Assembly (NCBI RefSeq): GCF_004331685.1
Contig: NZ_SJSM01000020.1
Location: 24,231 to 88,230, forward strand
DNA: 64,000 nt
Direction: 5' to 3'
Source: Pedobacter hiemivivus
GTDB lineage: Bacteria > Bacteroidota > Bacteroidia > Sphingobacteriales > Sphingobacteriaceae
Shown: positions 44,854-52,523 of the stretch, in pieces
Position numbering within the stretch: the stretch's first letter is position 1
Layout: each line of letters begins with the position of its first letter
The notes under the pieces: model-generated
Databases searched by the model: none
What the model was told of the DNA's origin: nothing
The model's input: only the letters and a program-made list of their open reading frames with translations
Translations under genes and position numbers: made by a program

Positions 44854-47457
44854 ATGAAATCCTTATTTGTTTTAACGAAGCTGACCGTTTGCTTAACGTT
44901 TTGCTTTATCCTAATAGGTGATGTTAGCTATGGTCAAACTTTGATTACCTACCCAGAGCCTGTGGCTGCTTTTGAGAAGAAATCTGATTTGTACCTGGTT
45001 TCGGTAACTTCCGGTAGCGAGACAAAAGACAGCTATGTGTATGTGAGCAGGGCCAGTACTGGAGCACCGTTGTGGGAATGGCAGGGACAGGAAGGTAAAA
45101 CCTTTCATTTTACCACGTTTTCGTCCTCGGGGACCGCAACAATAACGGTTACCAAGCTAGGTTCTACTGCAGGATCAGCGACACTTCGGCCCGACAGAGT
45201 GGGGTTGGGAACTGTTCCAACCACATCAGTTACTGGAGGTAAACAGGTTACTTTTACCCTCAGTCAATCCAGGAAGATTTCTGTGGAATTTGATGATGAT
45301 GCAGGGAACCAGCACGCCCTGATGATCTTTGCTGATCCTCTTGAAGAGGCTTCAGATATACCCGATTCAACTGCGGCTAATGTATACAAGGTGAGTACTG
45401 TAGATACCTTAATTGTACCTGCCGGAAAGACCATTGTGTATTTTGGTCCGGGTGTTTACAACATCCACTACTGGAGGATTCCGGCCACTGTTAGCCAGGT
45501 TTATATTAGTGGTGGAGCTTATGTAAGGGGATATATAGGAGCCAACCGGGCAACAACAACGTTATCCTTGAAAATTAATGGTCGTGGTATTATTTCAAAC
45601 GACCAGTGGAACTTCCATTATCCTAAAGTCACCCCTCCATATGATCCTGTTTCTACCGACTGGTACAAATCAATTGTCATCAGTGGTGGAAAAAAACACA
45701 GTGTAGAAGGAATCACGCTGGTAGACGGCACAGCTTTTAATGTGGTGCTCTCTTGTGATAGTTCCCTGGCCAAAAATTTAAAGATCCATGGATTCAGGTA
45801 TAACAATGATGGAATTACGCTGGCTGGCTCTGATGCTACTGTTACGGATTGTTTTGTACGGGTTGGCGACGATGGTATTCTGACCAATGGGAGCAAAAAT
45901 TTTAAAATAGACAAATGTGTATTTTGGCATTTAAGAGGTGGCAGTATCATACAATTGGGCTGGCGCCCACATAACATCAATGGAACAAACCTGATCGAAA
46001 ACTGCGATGTGATCCATGCGGAATGGGTATTGCCGCAAACTCAGAACTCGGGTTTTATCAATTACATGGGGAATGTCTCTGGAAATTCAAATGCATCGAT
46101 AGAGAATTTTGTGATTCAGGATATTTATTTTGATACCGAAGTACTAAAACTCATTGATTTGCGCATCGATCGTGGCATCAAATATCCGATTAACATCAGG
46201 AATTTTTTGTTTAAAAATATTCATGCTAAAATCCCTTCCGCACATCCTAGTTTTAGTAGTTACTTTAATGGCTATGACGCCACAAATAAGGAGTCAAACC
46301 TCAGGTTTAATAACTTTTATATCAACGGAACGTTGATAAACCAGGCAAATCATACCGACAGTGGTTATTTTAAACGAGGGAATTATGCCGATCCATTGAT
46401 TTTTTTTGAATACGCAGATTTGTCCTCAGAAATATTTAACCAGAACTTTAATTCTTCTTCAAGTTTGTCGACTTATATCAGCTCGACTCCGGATAATGGA
46501 CAATTTACATCCGTAAATTCTACTGGTACAGGAACCATTGTATCCATTAACAGCAATAAGCTCAGGTTTAACCGTTCGGCGGCAGCTGATTACGGTTACT
46601 TTGCCCGAACAGCAGACTTCTCGCCTGTACCCGAAGTTATTCAATACAAAGCAGAGGTAACGGTATCCGGAAATACAGCAGGGGTTACTCAAAATCAGGT
46701 CGCAGTATTTCAGGTCGGTAAAGGTTTTGTGGATGGCAACAATGCATTAACCGGAACCCCGCTAGAAAATAACGCCTTGCTACATTCCAGACTGGGTATA
46801 AATTTTGCGCCTACAGCAGGACAGTTTAGTTTCAGAGACATTAGCGGAGCATTAAGTTCAGCTGTATTTAGCGGTACCCAAGCCTTTACCTGGGTGATCA
46901 ACAATTCTTCGAAAACAGTAAGTTACGTTGCTCCCGACGGGTCGGATGAATTACTGGCGGCGGACAGGTGGGATTTATGGGTTGGTAACGTAAAAATATT
47001 CGATGAAAAGTTGAGCAACGGCGCAGCAGATGTAACATTGAGCGATTTAAAATTTGCTTTTATATCAGGAACAGGGATTATAGATCTGGATAACATTTTG
47101 ATCACAAGTCCCGTAATAACAGGAGCGCTTTCTTTATTGGTACCACCAGTGTCTAAATCTGTTATAACTACTGTTGCCACTACCGACGAAGTTGCCAAAA
47201 AAAAGGATCTTCTTAAACTGTCTGTTTATGCGCCTTCCGATCAATTGCTGGTTGATGTTTCTGTCAATTCGGATAAGGCGGAACAGGCCGAGTTGAGTAT
47301 TTACAACTTTAACGGTAAAGCTTTGATAAAAACAAAAGTCAGGTTGGAGAAGGGGAATAACAAGTTTACCCTCCCTGTAAGCACTATAAAACCGGGAATT
47401 CATATCGCAATACTGACTACTAATACTAATGCGGCCAGGTTAAAATTCATCAGGTAG
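44854..47457 (+). CDS. T9SS-exported beta-helix glycosidase (GH28/GH49 clan type) with beta-sandwich module
   Basis: An 867-residue multi-domain protein. Signal peptide to about residue 28 (DVSYGQ). Residues about 30-165 form an N-terminal beta-sandwich as in GH49-type enzymes. A right-handed beta-helix follows (about 185-500), with aspartates spaced like the clan: D319 in YNNDGITL and D339/D340 in RVGDDGIL. Then comes the beta-sandwich domain shared with the previous gene (about 525-750), and a T9SS type A-like sorting domain (about 779-867, ending GIHIAILTTNTNAARLKFIR). The ATG at 44854 is chosen for the signal peptide. The substrate is unknown. Confidence 0.82.
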   Translation: MKSLFVLTKLTVCLTFCFILIGDVSYGQTLITYPEPVAAFEKKSDLYLVSVTSGSETKDSYVYVSRASTGAPLWEWQGQEGKTFHFTTFSSSGTATITVTKLGSTAGSATLRPDRVGLGTVPTTSVTGGKQVTFTLSQSRKISVEFDDDAGNQHALMIFADPLEEASDIPDSTAANVYKVSTVDTLIVPAGKTIVYFGPGVYNIHYWRIPATVSQVYISGGAYVRGYIGANRATTTLSLKINGRGIISNDQWNFHYPKVTPPYDPVSTDWYKSIVISGGKKHSVEGITLVDGTAFNVVLSCDSSLAKNLKIHGFRYNNDGITLAGSDATVTDCFVRVGDDGILTNGSKNFKIDKCVFWHLRGGSIIQLGWRPHNINGTNLIENCDVIHAEWVLPQTQNSGFINYMGNVSGNSNASIENFVIQDIYFDTEVLKLIDLRIDRGIKYPINIRNFLFKNIHAKIPSAHPSFSSYFNGYDATNKESNLRFNNFYINGTLINQANHTDSGYFKRGNYADPLIFFEYADLSSEIFNQNFNSSSSLSTYISSTPDNGQFTSVNSTGTGTIVSINSNKLRFNRSAAADYGYFARTADFSPVPEVIQYKAEVTVSGNTAGVTQNQVAVFQVGKGFVDGNNALTGTPLENNALLHSRLGINFAPTAGQFSFRDISGALSSAVFSGTQAFTWVINNSSKTVSYVAPDGSDELLAADRWDLWVGNVKIFDEKLSNGAADVTLSDLKFAFISGTGIIDLDNILITSPVITGALSLLVPPVSKSVITTVATTDEVAKKKDLLKLSVYAPSDQLLVDVSVNSDKAEQAELSIYNFNGKALIKTKVRLEKGNNKFTLPVSTIKPGIHIAILTTNTNAARLKFIR

Positions 47458-47476
47458 GAATTATTTTTAACACAGC

Positions 47477-47505
47477 TTCACCCTTTTACTTTTTAAATAC
47501 CCTCT
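47477..47505 (+). promoter_or_regulatory. PUL 2 bipartite promoter-like element, copy D
   Basis: TTCACCC (47477-47483), 18 nt, CTCT (47502-47505). The start codon at 47516 is only 10 nt away, so the transcript would have almost no leader. Confidence 0.65.
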
Positions 47506-47515
47506 GTATCATAAG

Positions 47516-49771
47516 ATGATCATAACAAGAAATTCTTTACTCATTTTTATTTTACTTTTTAATTGTGCACTGGCTCAGAAAAAAAATAAGGCAGTTGCTG
47601 AGGTTGATGCAGTAAATCCATTGATCGGAACCCCTGCTAAAGGCAAGGGGGGAACCATGCCAAGTGTTGGGCCACCATTCGCAATGACCAATTTTACTGC
47701 ACAAACACGTGAGAATAAGATGAAGGCGATGCCATATATTTATGAAGACTCCACCATTCATGGGTTTATAGGAACGCATCAACCCACGGTTTGGATGGGT
47801 GATTATGGCTATGTTTCTGTAATGCCACAAGCAGGAAAACTTGCTGTGCTCCCAGAGCAGCGTAAAATGAAATTTTCACACAAAGAGGAAACCGCTAAAG
47901 CTTATTATTATGCAGTAAAAATGCATGATAAACAGGGCGGCTCAGTTAATGCTGAAATGGCTGCTGCAGAAAGATGCGGAATGATGAGATTTACATATCC
48001 GGCTAGTAAAGAAAGCCACTTAATTATACAGGGAATTAATGTAAATATGGCAGAAGATGACTTTCATAATAAATCTAATAAGCGGTCTAAACTCAAAGGA
48101 TACATCTATATTGATACACTAAACCAGGAGATCAGCGGTTATAACCCAGACCGGACAGCCTATAACCTTGGCCCGGAGCTGCCCAACTTTAAGGGATACT
48201 TCGTTTTGAAATTCAATAGGAAAATTAAGAATTATGGAGTTTGGACCCCTGAAGCCATTGTTAAAAATGAGACCGAAATTTATGGTAAAAGAATAGGGGC
48301 CTACATTAGTTTTCCTACTAAAAAGAACGAAGTATTAACAGTGAAAATTGCTACTTCATTTATCAGTCTTGAGCAGGCCAGAGAGAATCTGAGTAGGGAA
48401 ATTCCGGATTGGAATTTCGATGATGTCGTTCAGACCACACGTAACAAATGGCAGAAAAATCTAGAGCGAATTAAAATAGATGGAGTCACAACAGATCAAC
48501 GCAGTATTTTTTATACGGCAATGTACCATACCATGTTATTTCCAAGAGAATTTTCAGAATATGGTAGATATTATAGCGCTTTTGATGATCAGGTGCATAA
48601 AGGAATTTCGTACAATGACTATTCCCTATGGGATACCTTCAGGGCATTACATCCTTTATTTATTTTTACGCAACCCGAACGAGTAAATGACATGATCAGC
48701 TCGATGCTGCAAATGTACAAGGAAGGGGGATGGCTGCCAATGTGGCCTAACCCCGCCGAAACCAATATCATGATAGGTACACACGCTGATGCAGTCATTG
48801 CTGATGCTTATGTAAAAGGTTTTAGAGGCTATGATCTGAACCTGGCCTATGAAGCCATGAGAAAGAATGCCTTGGTGCCGCCAGATCATGATACAAAAAG
48901 TTGGGGCTACGACCGACAAGAATGGACTGGCTTTGAGGGGCGGACAGGGTTGAGTTACTATCATTCTCTAGGTTATGTGCCCTCAGATAAGACGGCAGAG
49001 TCTGTTTCAAGGACACTGGAGTATGCACTAGATGATTATTGTATTGCCCAGGTTGCAAAAGGACTGAATAAAACTGATGATTATAAGAAACTGATGAAAT
49101 GGTCCGAAAATTATAAAAACCTGTACAATGAAAAGACTGGCTTTATGGAGCCGAAAAAATACAATGGTAATTGGGGCGGGGATACAAAGCTTAGCTTTAC
49201 GGAAGGAAGTCCCTGGACCTATCTTTTCTGTGTAATGCAGGATATTCCGGGAATGATCAATATGATGGGTGGGAAGGAGAAGTTCGCTGCCAAACTCGAC
49301 CAAAACTTTGAAGGCGGACATTACGCGCATAACAATGAACCAGGGCACCATTATGCTTATCTGTATAATTATTGCGGACAGCCCTGGAAAACAGAGGAAC
49401 TGGTAAGAAAACATACCCGTGAAAATTATTTGAATCAGCCGGAGGGCATAAATGGTAACGATGACTGCGGACAGATGTCGGCCTGGTATATTTTTAGTGT
49501 AATGGGCTTTTATCCGGTTACTCCCGGATCTGGGATGTATGCACTCGGGGCTCCCCAGTTTCCTGCATTAACGATGACTTTTAATATCGACAACAGATTG
49601 CGTAAACTGGAAATTAAGGCAAATCACCTTTCCGAAGAAAATAAATACGTACAATCTGTTACATTTAATGGAAAACTATTAGCTACTCCTTTTATCAGTC
49701 ATCAGGAACTTGCTGAAGGCGGGGAGTTAGTGTTTGCTATGACCAATAAACCACAACTTCATGAAAAATAA
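47516..49771 (+). CDS. GH92 alpha-mannosidase-family protein
   Basis: A secreted 751-residue protein with a signal peptide (NCALAQ). The GH92 marks are NPLIGTPAKGKGGTMPSVGPPF at the start, SLWDTFRALHPLF in the barrel, GGWLPMWPNPAETN, and the final GNDDCGQMSAWYIFSVMGFYPV. Characterised GH92 enzymes are calcium-dependent exo-alpha-mannosidases. In a pectin-like locus this assignment is unexpected, so a different axial-2-OH sugar (for example L-rhamnose- or lyxose-like) should be considered. Its 3' end overlaps the transporter gene by 11 nt. Confidence 0.9.
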   Translation: MIITRNSLLIFILLFNCALAQKKNKAVAEVDAVNPLIGTPAKGKGGTMPSVGPPFAMTNFTAQTRENKMKAMPYIYEDSTIHGFIGTHQPTVWMGDYGYVSVMPQAGKLAVLPEQRKMKFSHKEETAKAYYYAVKMHDKQGGSVNAEMAAAERCGMMRFTYPASKESHLIIQGINVNMAEDDFHNKSNKRSKLKGYIYIDTLNQEISGYNPDRTAYNLGPELPNFKGYFVLKFNRKIKNYGVWTPEAIVKNETEIYGKRIGAYISFPTKKNEVLTVKIATSFISLEQARENLSREIPDWNFDDVVQTTRNKWQKNLERIKIDGVTTDQRSIFYTAMYHTMLFPREFSEYGRYYSAFDDQVHKGISYNDYSLWDTFRALHPLFIFTQPERVNDMISSMLQMYKEGGWLPMWPNPAETNIMIGTHADAVIADAYVKGFRGYDLNLAYEAMRKNALVPPDHDTKSWGYDRQEWTGFEGRTGLSYYHSLGYVPSDKTAESVSRTLEYALDDYCIAQVAKGLNKTDDYKKLMKWSENYKNLYNEKTGFMEPKKYNGNWGGDTKLSFTEGSPWTYLFCVMQDIPGMINMMGGKEKFAAKLDQNFEGGHYAHNNEPGHHYAYLYNYCGQPWKTEELVRKHTRENYLNQPEGINGNDDCGQMSAWYIFSVMGFYPVTPGSGMYALGAPQFPALTMTFNIDNRLRKLEIKANHLSEENKYVQSVTFNGKLLATPFISHQELAEGGELVFAMTNKPQLHEK

Positions 49772-50987
49772 TCTCCGCTGGTTAATCTTAATAATGGTGT
49801 TTGTTGCCACCGGTTTAAACTTTCTGGATAGGCAGGTGCTTTCCATTACGATCATAAAAATTCAAAAAGAATTTAACCTGGATGATGTTCAATACGGAAT
49901 GATCAATACCAGCTTTCTGATCAGCTATGCACTTATGTTTACCATAGGTGGCAGGTTAACGGAATTGTTTGGTGGTAAAATAGGGCTTGGTTTCTCCGTA
50001 TTGATCTGGTCGATAGCCAGTGCACTTCATGGCGTAATTGATAGTTTTTACCAGTTACTGATCTTTAGATTTCTGCTGGGGGTAGGCGAAGGTGGCTGCT
50101 TCCCGGCAGCAGCTAAAACAGTAAGTGAATTGTTTGAAAAGAAGGAGCGCGCGTTTGCTAACGGTATAGCCATAGGCGGGTCAGCAATAGGTGCGGTGCT
50201 GGCCCCTCCGTTAACCATTCTCATCTCCAATTCTTTTGGCTGGCGATGGAGCTTTATCATACCAGGAGCAGTGGGTATCTTATGGGTAATCTGCTGGGTA
50301 GTTATCCCATGGAAAAACAGCAGAACGCCAGAAGTTACTCCAGTTAAGAAACAAAAGACCATTTCCTTCCTGAAAATACTAAGTAATAAAACAGCGTTGG
50401 TGTTTTTACTCATCCGATTTTTACTCGATCCAGTTTTTTATTTCATCATGTTCTGGATTCCAAAATATCTCAATGAGCAACGAAATGTTTCCTTTGATGA
50501 GATTGGAAAGTTGTTATGGATTCCATTCTTAGCCCTCGGCATATCCAATATATTAGGTGGTTGGATATCCGACAGGCTTACTAAAAACGGCATCTCGATT
50601 AACCGGGCACGTAAAATAGTGATGGGGATTGCGGCGGCATTAACGCTTTCAGCTATTATGGTTCAAAGTGTATCTTCTGTTGCACTGGCTATTACTTTAA
50701 TGAGCTTACTAATGTTCGCACATGGTTTCTGGATCACTAATTATATAACTGCTATATCGGATGTATTTGGTAACAATGGAACATCAACGGTGGTGGGGTT
50801 ATCAGGCACAGCGGGAGCAATTTCAGGTTTATTGATCAATCCCCTGATCGGTTTAGTTGTGCAACATTATTCCTACGATCCTTTATGGATCATCTGTGGC
50901 CTGATGTACCCCCTGGCGTTTTTAATCCTTTTAAAATTTATACCTAAAATAAGTCCGCTTAAACAAGAGCTGGTTATAAGCCATTAA
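49761..50987 (+). CDS. MFS transporter, hexuronate/anion-cation symporter type
   Basis: A 12-helix inner-membrane permease of 408 residues. ATGLNFLDRQVLSI in helix 1, GGRLTELFGGKIG in the 2-3 loop and FRFLLGVGEGGCFPAAAK in helix 4 are the marks of the ACS family, which includes ExuT and other hexuronate or aldonate transporters. It likely imports the monosaccharide or acid released by the periplasmic enzymes of PUL 2. The start lies inside the end of the GH92 gene, so translation is coupled. Confidence 0.9.
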   Translation: MKNNLRWLILIMVFVATGLNFLDRQVLSITIIKIQKEFNLDDVQYGMINTSFLISYALMFTIGGRLTELFGGKIGLGFSVLIWSIASALHGVIDSFYQLLIFRFLLGVGEGGCFPAAAKTVSELFEKKERAFANGIAIGGSAIGAVLAPPLTILISNSFGWRWSFIIPGAVGILWVICWVVIPWKNSRTPEVTPVKKQKTISFLKILSNKTALVFLLIRFLLDPVFYFIMFWIPKYLNEQRNVSFDEIGKLLWIPFLALGISNILGGWISDRLTKNGISINRARKIVMGIAAALTLSAIMVQSVSSVALAITLMSLLMFAHGFWITNYITAISDVFGNNGTSTVVGLSGTAGAISGLLINPLIGLVVQHYSYDPLWIICGLMYPLAFLILLKFIPKISPLKQELVISH

Positions 50988-51020
50988 AAATTATTAAACA
51001 AGATATTTAAACTTAAACCT

Positions 51021-52523
51021 ATGAGTGAATTAAATGAAACCCTGCTTGCAGAGCCGGATAAAAAGAACCAGATGCTTCCTGTTATGAAACGCCGGGTAGA
51101 GACCGTACCCAAAATCGGTGTTTTTGGAGTTGGTTATGTGAAATACTGGAGCCAGTTTGAGGGGCTTTATGAGCAAATCATGGCAAAACAGGAGGTGCTG
51201 ATAGAAAAAGTGCAGAAGAATAAAGTAGAAGTGATTGACTTTGGTATGGTAGATGAAGTAAGTGGTGCTTATGAACTTTTACCCAAACTAAAAGCGGCCA
51301 ATTTAGATCTGATCTTTTGCGATATGCTTACCTATGCCACTTCAAGTACCTTTGGTGTAATCATTAAGAACATAGATGTACCGGTGGTGCTGGTAGCCCT
51401 ACAACCAGACAGTGCACTAGATTATAACAACGCTTCTACACATTTGCAGCTATATAATGATGATATATGTGCATTGCCGGAATTTGCAGGTGTAGCCGTA
51501 AGGATGGGGAAAAAGGTGCCGGATATGATTATTGGTACACTGCATAATGATCCAGAATCAGAACTAGAAATTGCTAAATATTGCAATATTGCAAGGGTAT
51601 TGCATGATTTGAAAACAGCCCGAATTGGTCACATAGGTCACCCTATAGAGGCGATGCTTGACATGCACTCCGATGCAACAATGCTTACTGCCCATTTTGG
51701 TTTGCACATTGTACAATGTGAAGCCAATGAAATTGTAAGTAAGTATGAAGAAACAGCTGTGGCCGACGTAGAACTGGAGAAAAAGCGGATACTTGACTTT
51801 TTTGATACGCCTGATCCGGTATCGGATCCTATTTCGGAGAAATTAAAAGACGCAGACCTGGAGGTGGCCGCTCGTGTATCAGTAGCACTGGAGAAATTTG
51901 TGGAGACCAAAAAACTGGATGGACTGGCTTATTATTACGAAGGCGAGGATAACAGTACAACCAGACAGGTGATGACCAATTTAATTGTGGGTAATTCATT
52001 GCTAACTGGCGCGGGATTTCCGATGTGCGGAGAATCAGATCTTAAATGTTGCATTGCCATGTTCATCATGGACCGCTTGGGGATAGGAGGCAGCTTTGCT
52101 GAGTTCCATCCGGTAGATTTTAGTGAGAACTTTATTCTAGTTGGACACGATGGGCCACATAACATTACCATTGCGCAAGGAAAACCAGTGTTACGTAGCT
52201 TAAAAAAGTATCATGGTAAACCCGGTTTTGGTGCTGGTGTTGAATTTAAAATTAAAGAAGGCCCAATTACCATGCTTTCCATTACGTCGACTTACGAAGG
52301 GAAGTTTAAATTTGTAATTGCTGAGGGAGAATCGGTTGAAGGACCTATTCCACCTACAGGAAATACAAATACAAGGGGCTTTTTTAAACCAGATGTACGT
52401 ACCTTCCTTAAGAAATGGGTAAAGGAAGGACCCACTCATCATTTTGCATTGGGAGTTGGCCATCATGCAGAAACGATTAAGAAGATTGGTGAATATTTAA
52501 ATATAGAATCAGTAATTGTTTAA
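51021..52523 (+). CDS. L-arabinose/L-fucose isomerase-fold protein
   Basis: A 500-residue cytoplasmic enzyme of the arabinose/fucose isomerase superfamily. Length equals that of AraA, and the metal-ligand pattern is similar: a Glu in GFPMCGESDLKCC, a Glu in SFAEFHPVDF, a His in GHDGPHN and a late His in ALGVGHHAETI. It would convert an aldose to a ketose inside the cell. Overall sequence is distant from classical AraA or FucI, so the sugar is undecided. It follows the transporter by 33 nt and overlaps the next start by 1 nt. Confidence 0.82.
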   Translation: MSELNETLLAEPDKKNQMLPVMKRRVETVPKIGVFGVGYVKYWSQFEGLYEQIMAKQEVLIEKVQKNKVEVIDFGMVDEVSGAYELLPKLKAANLDLIFCDMLTYATSSTFGVIIKNIDVPVVLVALQPDSALDYNNASTHLQLYNDDICALPEFAGVAVRMGKKVPDMIIGTLHNDPESELEIAKYCNIARVLHDLKTARIGHIGHPIEAMLDMHSDATMLTAHFGLHIVQCEANEIVSKYEETAVADVELEKKRILDFFDTPDPVSDPISEKLKDADLEVAARVSVALEKFVETKKLDGLAYYYEGEDNSTTRQVMTNLIVGNSLLTGAGFPMCGESDLKCCIAMFIMDRLGIGGSFAEFHPVDFSENFILVGHDGPHNITIAQGKPVLRSLKKYHGKPGFGAGVEFKIKEGPITMLSITSTYEGKFKFVIAEGESVEGPIPPTGNTNTRGFFKPDVRTFLKKWVKEGPTHHFALGVGHHAETIKKIGEYLNIESVIV

